Below, piece by piece: positions 14,805 through 22,480 of a stretch of DNA of 36,442 bases. Source of the DNA: Gemmatimonadota bacterium (lineage in GTDB: Bacteria; Gemmatimonadota; Gemmatimonadetes; Gemmatimonadales; GWC2-71-9). The DNA is taken from assembly GCA_025358055.1 (NCBI GenBank), contig JANYKV010000011.1:1-36442 (forward strand). The letters run 5' to 3'. Made by a program: the position numbers and the translations under genes. Below the pieces are notes generated by a model that did not search any database, was not told where the DNA came from, and was given only the letters and a program-made list of their open reading frames with translations. The first letter of the stretch is position 1. Each line of letters begins with the position of its first letter.

Positions 14805-17442
14805 GGAGGCGCCCCCCTTCCCGATCGTAGAACGGCGCTTCCGCGACCGTCCCAACCATCGTGCGTCCGCTTCCATCGATGGCCTCTACGGTGGTAGGGA
14901 AGGTTCCCCGATGGCGATACACCCACGCAAGGGCGACTCCGTAGCCAAGCACCGGCGAGTAGCGTGATGACGTGAGATACCCCACTCGATCGGTTCCCTC
15001 GAGCAATTGAGCCCCTTCCAGCGGCACATCGTTACCCGGAAAGGTAAAGGCCCGGAGGATTCGGTTCGGTTCGATGTCCTTGAGGCGGAGAAGCGCTGTC
15101 CGGCCGACGAACTCCGATTTCTCCATTTTCACAGCCCACTCGAGACCAAGTTTGGCCGGCGTGCTATCAAAATCGGTATCCTGCCCCACAATGAGGTGGC
15201 CCTTCTCGAGCCGAAGCAGCCGCAACGCTTCCAGGCCGTGGGGCCGAACGCCGAGTTCCCTCCCCGCCTCCAGCAGTGCATCCCAGAGCTTCACGGTCTC
15301 GAGACGCGGATGGTGCAACTCGAAACTCAACTCTCCAACGAAACCCACCCGGAGGAGGAGGCAGGAGACACCAGCTATGGTGATCCGAGCGAGCCCGCCA
15401 TACGGAATGGTTTTTGAGTCGACCGGATCGTCACTGAGTTTGACGAGCAGATCGCGCGCGCGCGGGCCCGCCACGTTGATTGCCCCCAGCGTCCCCGTTT
15501 GGTTGGCGAGCCGGACGGTGTGTCCCCATGACTCAGCCCAATCGCGCAACCAGCTCTCCATCGCGTCGGCACCGCTACTCGTGAACGTGAGGTAGTACTC
15601 TTCGGCGCCGAACCGGCCGACCAGGCCGTCATCGAACACGTATCCGGCCTCGTTCAACAGGAGGGCGTACCGGCTCCGTCCCGGTTTGAGGTTCGCCACA
15701 TGACAGGGATAAAGTCGTTCCAGAAAGGCGGTCGCATCACGACCTGCTAGGTGGTACTTGCCGAGTGTGCTCACATCCATGATACTGACGCGCTCGCGAA
15801 CCGCACGGTATTCCTCCATCACATCCCCGTACCGCTCCACCCGTTTCCATACGCCGGCCCACTCCATGATTCCGCCCATCTCCAGGTGCCGCTCGTGGAG
15901 ACCGGTGTGCCATTCGAGTGGGTAGCGAGCCCCCGCAGCCACGTCCTGGAGCCGCACCGGTCGCGCGGGCGGGCGCGCGGTGGTGGCAACGCTCAGGATG
16001 GGAACGGGAGATCGTGCCGCGACGAAACTCCGAAGATGCCCATGACACATTGCCCCCTGGCACGGACCCATCGTCGCGGTGCTGTACCGCTTGAGTAGCT
16101 CCGTACCTTGATAACCCTCGGCCCAGGCGAGATCCAGATCGGCCGCGCTGACATCCTCGCAGAGGCACACGAAGCCGGCACAAGGGGCCGCCGGGAGCGT
16201 GGGTTCCTCCAAAGGCGTGGGCTCTCCGCGACCAGCCGCCCGCCCGCTCGCTATCGCCGCCTCCAGGCCGAGCCCCGGAGTCGCTACGTCACCCCCCACC
16301 GCAACCGTCACCGATGCCGCGGTGGCTTGCCGGACCAAGTTGTCTCGGGGTACTAGCCCGAACGCGAGGATGAGGGTATCGCACCCGATCCGCTCGACAC
16401 CTTGCGGGCTGCGGATCTCCACCGCCCGAAGGCGGGCTCTTCCGAGCGCCCGCTCCACTTTGCCGTCCACGATGACCCGGAGACCAGTGGGAATCCGTGC
16501 CGCCAGGGCGCTCGGAGCCAACACCGCATCGATCCGCACCGCAGCCTGGATTGAAGCCAGGTTGTCCAACGCATACTCGGTCTCCATCACGACGACGGCG
16601 TGGTTTCCCAGCCCGAGACCGTGCCGCCCGACAGCCACCGCGGCTCCTCTCGCGAGCCAGACACCCGGTAGATCGTTCCCTGCGAAGACCCCATGACGCT
16701 CCGCCGCACCGGTCGTGACAACCACGCGCTTTGGCAACACGAGGTGCAGGCCGTCGGCCGCGACGATCGGGACGAGGGGACCTTCATAGATTCCAAAAGC
16801 GGTGCCGTGTTCAATCAGGGTAATGCGCCGATCCCGCCTCACCTGCGCCAACGAAGCGGTGATCCGACTGTCGAGTGCCCCCGGCGGAATCTTCGAGCCA
16901 ACCCGTCCCTCATCACACACGACAACAGTTTCGTCCCGGTCCGCGGCCACCAGCGCAGCGGTGAGCCCAGCAATCCCCGCCCCGATGACGCACACATCGG
17001 CGTGATGGTAGCGCCGCTCTCGGTCGTCCGGTGCCTGGTTTAGCGGAACATCCCCTAGGCCAGCGAGCTGCCGGATGAACCGTTCCGCGATCGGCCATAC
17101 AGCCGCCGGCTTGTGCATCGATTTGTAGTAGAACCCGACCGGCATGAAGGGGCGCAGCCACCAGAGCGCGCTGAATACGTCAATGTCCGCGGACGGCCAT
17201 CCCGTGGAGCGGTGGACCTCCAGCCCGGGAGTCGCGGGCGTCACGCACGTCCGCACCGCCGGCTCTCCCTCCACCGTCATCGAACAGTTGGGACAGTCCC
17301 CGGTGCCACAGTAGAGCCCGCGCGGTCGATGATATTTGAAGGACCGCGAAAAGGTCCGCACCCCGGAGCGATACAAGGCCGTCGCGATCGAGTCGCCCAG
17401 CTCGATCGGGATCTGCCGGCCTTCGAATTCAAACGACGTCAT
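14797..17442 (-). CDS. soxA: sarcosine oxidase alpha-subunit-like protein with Fe-S motifs
   Basis: This encodes 881 residues in four parts: an N-terminal ferredoxin-like domain (1-100), a NAD(P)/FAD-binding domain with CVIGAGIAGL at 151-160, a BFD-like/SoxA-A3 domain (about 450-515), then a GcvT folate-binding domain with its C-terminal barrel (about 530-870; KRVERYGDVMEEYRAVRERV, LGLEWAVKMEKSEFVGR). In the known complex, alpha transfers the methyl group as methylene-tetrahydrofolate after beta oxidises sarcosine. Unusually, the ferredoxin domain keeps Cys45, Cys50, Cys53 and Cys66 (CGTGDCPNC then RTC), and the BFD part keeps CLC and CQGAMC, so two [2Fe-2S] sites look possible. It overlaps soxD by 14 bases and soxG by 8. 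Confidence 0.9.
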   Translation of the reverse strand: MTSFEFEGRQIPIELGDSIATALYRSGVRTFSRSFKYHRPRGLYCGTGDCPNCSMTVEGEPAVRTCVTPATPGLEVHRSTGWPSADIDVFSALWWLRPFMPVGFYYKSMHKPAAVWPIAERFIRQLAGLGDVPLNQAPDDRERRYHHADVCVIGAGIAGLTAALVAADRDETVVVCDEGRVGSKIPPGALDSRITASLAQVRRDRRITLIEHGTAFGIYEGPLVPIVAADGLHLVLPKRVVVTTGAAERHGVFAGNDLPGVWLARGAAVAVGRHGLGLGNHAVVVMETEYALDNLASIQAAVRIDAVLAPSALAARIPTGLRVIVDGKVERALGRARLRAVEIRSPQGVERIGCDTLILAFGLVPRDNLVRQATAASVTVAVGGDVATPGLGLEAAIASGRAAGRGEPTPLEEPTLPAAPCAGFVCLCEDVSAADLDLAWAEGYQGTELLKRYSTATMGPCQGAMCHGHLRSFVAARSPVPILSVATTARPPARPVRLQDVAAGARYPLEWHTGLHERHLEMGGIMEWAGVWKRVERYGDVMEEYRAVRERVSIMDVSTLGKYHLAGRDATAFLERLYPCHVANLKPGRSRYALLLNEAGYVFDDGLVGRFGAEEYYLTFTSSGADAMESWLRDWAESWGHTVRLANQTGTLGAINVAGPRARDLLVKLSDDPVDSKTIPYGGLARITIAGVSCLLLRVGFVGELSFELHHPRLETVKLWDALLEAGRELGVRPHGLEALRLLRLEKGHLIVGQDTDFDSTPAKLGLEWAVKMEKSEFVGRTALLRLKDIEPNRILRAFTFPGNDVPLEGAQLLEGTDRVGYLTSSRYSPVLGYGVALAWVYRHRGTFPTTVEAIDGSGRTMVGTVAEAPFYDREGGRLRA

Positions 17443-17674
17443 GGATCAGATTGGTGACGGTGTGACGGGTCAGGGAGATCCAGCGCCGGCACCCGGCGTG
17501 ATGGAACCAACGTTCGGGTTGGTCGCCACAGACATTCCGCTTCAACCACACGCGGGCATAGTCGGCCTCGATATCCCCAGCGGCGCCGTGGCCGCCATCG
17601 GGCAGCTCCCCACCGCACCAGAATTCGGTGAAGGGCCTGGATCCGCACTGCGGGCATGGAAACATCAGTGCCAT
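17429..17674 (-). CDS. soxD: sarcosine oxidase delta-subunit-like zinc protein
   Basis: This encodes 81 residues, the usual size of SoxD. Zinc ligands are visible in PCPQCGSRPFTEFWCGGE and at the end in WFHHAGCRRWISLTRHT, matching the family pattern Cys-x2-Cys at the N-terminus and HxxxCRRW near the C-terminus. In the heterotetramer, delta is a structural subunit binding Zn. ATG 17674 is preceded by GGAGG four bases upstream, a good ribosome binding site. It is the first gene of the sox group and its end overlaps soxA. The order D-A-G-B differs from the common B-D-A-G. Confidence 0.88.
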   Translation of the reverse strand: MALMFPCPQCGSRPFTEFWCGGELPDGGHGAAGDIEADYARVWLKRNVCGDQPERWFHHAGCRRWISLTRHTVTNLIHDVV

Positions 17675-17812
17675 CGTACCTCCCTCGTGCAGTTCGCCGC
17701 TCCTTGGGCCCCTGCGGCGATTCTTCGGTTATTCTTCTCCCCCACCTCCACCCGATCTTTTGTGTTCGGGGGGGCCCCCACTGCCTGGCCCGTCGGCCCC
17801 CACCTCGATCCG

Positions 17813-17823
17813 TCGTTTGACAA
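17813..17823 (-). promoter_or_regulatory. possible FCD-GntR operator
   Basis: On the minus strand this reads TTGTCAAACGA, which fits the TNGTNNNACNA consensus known for FadR-subfamily GntR regulators. It lies just after the stop codon of the GntR gene and about 140 bases before soxD, where a sox promoter would be. An 11-base degenerate consensus occurs often by chance, so confidence is low. No clear -35/-10 pair could be assigned. Confidence 0.25.
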
Positions 17824-17831
17824 CGCAAACC

Positions 17832-18641
17832 TCACCGGCCCCGCCGCACCGACCGCGCCACCGGGTCCAGAAAGGACGGCGCTCGACGAAGCCGTTGACG
17901 ACCCGACTCCTCCTCCCAGATCCGTTCGAGAAAGCGCATGTGCTCCTCCATCGCCTCGTCGATCCCCATTTCGTCGCCACGCTTGATCGCCTTGAGGGTG
18001 CGCTCGTGGATCGCGACCGCGAGCTTCGCCTCGTCTCCCGGGCCGTGAAGCGCCATGTCGCGAGCAATCGCCAGCTCCCGCAGAAGTGTGCGCATCAGGG
18101 AGACCACCGTCGGATTCTTCGTGGCTCGCGCCATCAGGAGGTGAAAGCGCAGATCAAGCTGCAGTGACCGTTCCCGATCGGCAACGGATTCTCGTTGAAG
18201 CGCAATCGTCCGTTCCATCCCATCGAAGTCGTCTTCGGTGGCATAGAGGGCCGCCAGCTGCGCGACCCGCGGCTCGAAGAGACGTCGAGCCTCGAGTACA
18301 GCGGCGACTTCGTTGACCCGGAGCTCCCGCCGCTCGGCCACGAGGTCCACTGGAATGAGCTCCGAGCGGACGTACATGCCGCCACCAGGGCCGGGCCGCA
18401 CGCGGATCACTCCGGAATCACCGAGGAGTTTGATCGCCTCGCGGAGAGTGGGCCGACTGATCTGCATCTGGGCGCCGAGATCACGCTCCGACGGGAGCCG
18501 GTCGCCCTTCTTGAGATCCCCTGCACGAATCGCCTCCGCGATCTGTTCGACCGCTTCCTCGAACGTGCGACGGGTCCGAACCGGGTGGAACACGGTGCCT
18601 CGGCGGCTAGCTGACCTAATATGGTGAGTATTCTTGACCAA
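17832..18641 (-). CDS. GntR-family (FadR/FCD) transcriptional regulator
   Basis: This encodes 269 residues from TTG 18641, which has GGGAGG four bases upstream; the frame extends to 18731 but without a ribosome binding site. Residues 25-95 are the winged helix-turn-helix (TFEEAVEQIAEAIRAGDL, GDRLPSERDLGAQMQISRPT, LREAIKLLGDSGVIRV). Residues 120-255 are an all-helical FCD ligand domain with the acidic and His residues that bind a metal or carboxylate (DLRFHLLMARATKNP, AIHERTLKAIKRGD, EEHMRFLERIWEE). FCD regulators usually respond to small organic acids or amino acids. Its place directly upstream of soxDAGB on the same strand suggests that it controls them, possibly with itself. It is divergent from the S9 peptidase gene. 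Confidence 0.9.
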   Translation of the reverse strand: MVKNTHHIRSASRRGTVFHPVRTRRTFEEAVEQIAEAIRAGDLKKGDRLPSERDLGAQMQISRPTLREAIKLLGDSGVIRVRPGPGGGMYVRSELIPVDLVAERRELRVNEVAAVLEARRLFEPRVAQLAALYATEDDFDGMERTIALQRESVADRERSLQLDLRFHLLMARATKNPTVVSLMRTLLRELAIARDMALHGPGDEAKLAVAIHERTLKAIKRGDEMGIDEAMEEHMRFLERIWEEESGRQRLRRAPSFLDPVARSVRRGR

Positions 18642-18755
18642 GGTACCTCCCGTCCTCCCGGCCCGGAAGCCCTGGTCACCTTCCCCTATGCCCCCGCACT
18701 CCGTACCATCCAGGCGGCTGTCGGGCCCCAATCTCTTTGCCTCGGATGAACGATC

Positions 18756-20732
18756 ATGCCCTCAACACTTCGCCCTACGCTTGTGGCCGTCATGTTGATC
18801 GCCACTCGCACTCCAATCACGGCTCAACGATCCGTCCCACAAGGATCCGCCCGGAATTTTTCCGAGGTGGCTCTGAGCCGAGACGGGTCCAGGTTGGCGT
18901 GGGTGGGGCCTCGAGATGCGAACGATCGACCGGGCCTCACCATCACAAGGCTGGATCGGGCGACTCCGGGGCGTCGTCTCGCCGCCCCCGAGGGGCGCGG
19001 AACGGAGAGCGATCTCGCGTGGTCTCCCGATGGCACTCAGCTTGCATTTCTCGCGCCGATGCGCGCGGGGCGCCCGGCACTCTTCATCGCCACGCCGGCC
19101 ACCGGCGCCATCCGACGAGTCGCCGAGCTGCATGGGAACGCCGCGGCGACGCGGTGGTCCCCCGATGGGCAGCGCATTGCGCTGTTGTATACGGCAAACC
19201 CGTCGCGCCCGACCGGCCCCCTCGCGCCGCAAGCTCGCGACACGGGGGTCATCGGGCGTCAGTTCGATATCCAGCGCATTGCGGTGCTGAATCCCCAGAC
19301 CGGCGCATTGACCATGGTCTCACCCAGCGACCTGTACGTTCATGAGTTTGAGTGGTCGCCGGATGGGTCGCGCATCGTGGCTGCGGCTGGCCCCGGCCCC
19401 GGGGACAGCGGTTGGTACGTCGACGAGGTGTGGATCATGAACGCGGACGGTGGACAACCGCACTCGCTCGGCAAACCGGGCATGCAGATAGCATCACCGC
19501 GGTGGTCACCCGACGGGAGACGGATTGCGTACGTCGGAGGGCTCATGAGCGATGAAGGGGTGCCGGGCGGAGACGTCTACGTCATCGATGCGGCGGGCGG
19601 GACGGCACGCAACCTAACGCCGGACGTCCAGGTCTCCCCCAATTGGCTGGCGTGGAAAGGATCGCCCAACCGCATTCTCTTCACCGCGTGGGCCGATGGC
19701 GGAAGCGCCATCGGGTCGGTTGACCCGGCCCAGGGCGGCGCAACCGTCAGCTGGCGGGCCGGGGAGAGTATTCGCGCCGTGGCGGGCGTAGCCGTCGGCG
19801 GCCTCGCGCTGTCCGGAAACGGCGCCGTGTCCGCCCTCATTCGGCAATCGTTCGATGCCCCACCGGAGATCTGGGCCGGACCCGTCGGGGAATGGAAGCA
19901 AGTGACCCGGGTGAATGCGGGCGTCGTGCACCCGGCGGGCAGGAGTGAGAGCTTGCACTGGGCCAGTGACAAATTCACGGTCCAGGGGTGGCTACTGCAT
20001 CCTATCGTGGGGTCCGCCAGCCAGCAGCACCCCATGGTCGTCATCGTCCACGGTGGACCGGCGGCCGCCCATCAAGCACGATGGCTCATGGGAGGCAATT
20101 CGACCGAACGGGCCCTTCTGGATCGAGGCTACTTCGTTTTCCTCCCCAATCCCCGCGGCAGCCAGGGTTCGGGTGAGGCCTTCACCCGAGCCAATGTGAA
20201 GGACTTCGGGTACGGTGATCTCCGCGACATCCTGAGCGGCGTCGACGAGGCCGCTCGGCGCGCCCCGGTGGACACGGCCCGGGTGGGCATCACAGGCTGG
20301 AGTTACGGCGGATACATGTCCATGTGGGCGGTTACGCAGACCAACCGATTCAAAGTGGCCGTCATCGGTGCGGGACTCGCCAATTGGCTGAGCTACTGGG
20401 CGCAGAACGGCATCAATGAGTGGCTGCTCGGATACTTTGGTGCGACGGTGTACGACGACCCCGCGCTGTATGCCCGGAGCGCGCCGATCACCTTCATCAA
20501 GCAGGCTCGGACGCCGGCTTTGCTGCTGGTCGGCGAGAAAGACGTGGAGACGCCCGCGCCGCAGTCGTATGAATTCTGGAAAGGGCTTCAGAACAACGGC
20601 GTGGAAACCTCGCTCGTCGTCTACGCGGACGAAGGGCATGGGCTACAAAACCCAGTCCATCTCAAAGACCGTAGGGAGCGATCCTTGGCCTGGTTCGACC
20701 GGTATCTGAAGAAAAATGGCGCGGTGCCCTGA
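18756..20732 (+). CDS. S9 family prolyl-oligopeptidase-like peptidase
   Basis: This encodes 658 residues. A Sec-type signal (PTLVAVMLIATRTPITAQ) is followed by a propeller (30-400) with SPDG blades (AWSPDGTQLAF, RWSPDGQRIAL, EWSPDGSRIVA, RWSPDGRRIAYV) and an alpha/beta-hydrolase domain (410-658). The catalytic triad is visible: Ser516 in GWSYGGYMS, Asp596 in GEKDVETP and His628 in DEGHGL; the oxyanion region is IVHGGP. This places it in the S9B/S9C (dipeptidyl-peptidase IV or acylaminoacyl-peptidase) group, probably acting in the periplasm on short peptides, often with proline. It diverges from the GntR gene over 114 bases and is convergent, 28 bases apart, with the CocE gene. Confidence 0.93.
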   Translation: MPSTLRPTLVAVMLIATRTPITAQRSVPQGSARNFSEVALSRDGSRLAWVGPRDANDRPGLTITRLDRATPGRRLAAPEGRGTESDLAWSPDGTQLAFLAPMRAGRPALFIATPATGAIRRVAELHGNAAATRWSPDGQRIALLYTANPSRPTGPLAPQARDTGVIGRQFDIQRIAVLNPQTGALTMVSPSDLYVHEFEWSPDGSRIVAAAGPGPGDSGWYVDEVWIMNADGGQPHSLGKPGMQIASPRWSPDGRRIAYVGGLMSDEGVPGGDVYVIDAAGGTARNLTPDVQVSPNWLAWKGSPNRILFTAWADGGSAIGSVDPAQGGATVSWRAGESIRAVAGVAVGGLALSGNGAVSALIRQSFDAPPEIWAGPVGEWKQVTRVNAGVVHPAGRSESLHWASDKFTVQGWLLHPIVGSASQQHPMVVIVHGGPAAAHQARWLMGGNSTERALLDRGYFVFLPNPRGSQGSGEAFTRANVKDFGYGDLRDILSGVDEAARRAPVDTARVGITGWSYGGYMSMWAVTQTNRFKVAVIGAGLANWLSYWAQNGINEWLLGYFGATVYDDPALYARSAPITFIKQARTPALLLVGEKDVETPAPQSYEFWKGLQNNGVETSLVVYADEGHGLQNPVHLKDRRERSLAWFDRYLKKNGAVP

Positions 20733-20760
20733 GCGGGGTGCGACGGCGGGCCGGAGATCG

Positions 20761-22473
20761 CTACGGGCGAATCGGCATCACCGGGAGAATCACGCGCGAG
20801 GGACGATCTGCCTGGTGGAAGATCGTCTGGCGAGCGACCCTCCACACGGTGTCCGTGGCAACGGGATTCCCGGTGTTTTGATTCGGATTGACGTGCGGGT
20901 AAACGCTGCTCGATATCTCCACGCGGATCTTATGGCCCGACAGGAACCGGTGCCCCATATCGAAGAGTTCGACGCGGAATTCTTCGGGCTGATTCGGCGT
21001 GAGCAATTGAGTAGCGGTGTAGCCTTTGCGATACCGAGCCCGCCGCACACCCGCCGGCTCCGGCCCCAATAGCACCGCGCGACCGTCGGGATACACGTCG
21101 AGAAGCTTCGCAGTGAAGTCGGTATCCAGGGCGTCCGAGGCGGCGCGCACCTCGACGAAGACCCTTCCCAGAATCTCCACCGGCTCGCTCAACTCCTCCG
21201 ACGTGTACACCAGAATGTCCTCCCGAGCCTCGAGCGCTCGGTGATCCAAGGTTGGAGATCGCTCCGGCACGGGCTTCTTCGGATCGAAGACGAAATGATC
21301 GGGTGGCTCGCTCGTCGGGGCCGTCCAGGACAACGTGCCGTTGCCGTTCACAGAGTTCGCCGTCCCTCCACTATGCAGGTACAAGTTCCGATATTGGACA
21401 TCCACGGCGGGGTACTGATCCAACGAGCGCCACTCGTTGATCCCAGTCACGAACGCCCGGACTCGGGGGCCAGCAAAAGCCGACGACGCTCGCTTGAGGC
21501 AGGCGTCGAAGAAACCGAGCCGAATGCCCTGGATATCGAGGACCGATTCCGCTGAGAATTGGAACTCACCCAATTTGGTCTCCCCACCCAGATACGTCTG
21601 GGGGTGGGTCCATGGCCCGATGATCAGATGATGTCGATCCTTCGCTGGACTCCAGCGATTCGCGCCATCCCAGTACGAGAGCGCCCCCGGCTGATCACCG
21701 TCGAACCACCCGGTTACGGTAAGCACCGGGAGGTCGATCTTCAGAAAATCCGGTTCGGTGAAGTTGAGCGTGGCCCAATAGGAGTCCAGCGTCGGATGAT
21801 CGAGAAACTCCCGATACAGCCGAATACGCCGCCCCGACGCGTCGTCCATGGTCCGGAGCGGACGGTGGGTGGCCAGGTGTTCCCAGTCGACGAGATCATC
21901 GAGCCCGGATTGCGAGACGCGATCGGCGGTCCCGTCAAGCCATTCCAAGGCCCACCCGGATCGGAAGGCCCCGCCTTGATACGGGATCTCATCGAAAAGC
22001 CGCCCCGAGGAAGCGTCTGGAGCGATGCATGCCAGATGAGGCGGGCGCTCCCGCGCGGCCAGCCATTGTACAGTGCCGAGATACGATCCGCCGTCCATCG
22101 CCACTCTTCCGTTCGACCAGGGCTGCCGTGCGATCCACTCGATCGTGTCGTAACCGTCCTTGCCTTCGGAAAAATAGAAATTGAACAATCCATCCGAATC
22201 GCCGCGACCCCGGACGTCCTGCACCATGACCGCGTAGCCGCGCTTCACATAGTTCGCGAGTTTGTAGCGACCAAACTGGGGCGTCTTATCGTAGGGAGTT
22301 CGAAGCAGAATGGTCGGGTGGTGGCCGACAGAGTCCGGCAGAAAAAGGTTGCCGACCAACTGGACCCCGTCGCGCATCGGAATCCGGACCCCAAAACGAG
22401 GAACCATCTGCGCCGACGCAGGGCTCCACCAAACAAGGCATGCGACGAGGGTCCACGTCTTCCGGTTCACCAT
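20761..22473 (-). CDS. CocE/NonD-type (X-Pro dipeptidyl-peptidase, S15) hydrolase
   Basis: This encodes 570 residues from ATG 22473, which is followed by a signal peptide ending PASAQ (about residue 22). The alpha/beta-hydrolase triad is visible: Ser130 in MDGGSYLGTVQW, Asp258 in TGWFDGDQ and His290 in IIGPWTH. The C-terminal third is the jelly-roll PepX-C/CocE domain (YTSEELSEPVEILGRVFVEV, RVEISSSVYPHVNPNQNTG). Family members include X-prolyl dipeptidyl aminopeptidases, cocaine esterase and glutaryl-7-ACA acylase; substrate is not predictable. The start is seven bases after the LVIVD gene stop, so the two are almost certainly cotranscribed. The longer frame up to 22527 lies in the LVIVD gene. 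Confidence 0.92.
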   Translation of the reverse strand: MVNRKTWTLVACLVWWSPASAQMVPRFGVRIPMRDGVQLVGNLFLPDSVGHHPTILLRTPYDKTPQFGRYKLANYVKRGYAVMVQDVRGRGDSDGLFNFYFSEGKDGYDTIEWIARQPWSNGRVAMDGGSYLGTVQWLAARERPPHLACIAPDASSGRLFDEIPYQGGAFRSGWALEWLDGTADRVSQSGLDDLVDWEHLATHRPLRTMDDASGRRIRLYREFLDHPTLDSYWATLNFTEPDFLKIDLPVLTVTGWFDGDQPGALSYWDGANRWSPAKDRHHLIIGPWTHPQTYLGGETKLGEFQFSAESVLDIQGIRLGFFDACLKRASSAFAGPRVRAFVTGINEWRSLDQYPAVDVQYRNLYLHSGGTANSVNGNGTLSWTAPTSEPPDHFVFDPKKPVPERSPTLDHRALEAREDILVYTSEELSEPVEILGRVFVEVRAASDALDTDFTAKLLDVYPDGRAVLLGPEPAGVRRARYRKGYTATQLLTPNQPEEFRVELFDMGHRFLSGHKIRVEISSSVYPHVNPNQNTGNPVATDTVWRVARQTIFHQADRPSRVILPVMPIRP

Positions 22474-22480
22474 CGCGGCC

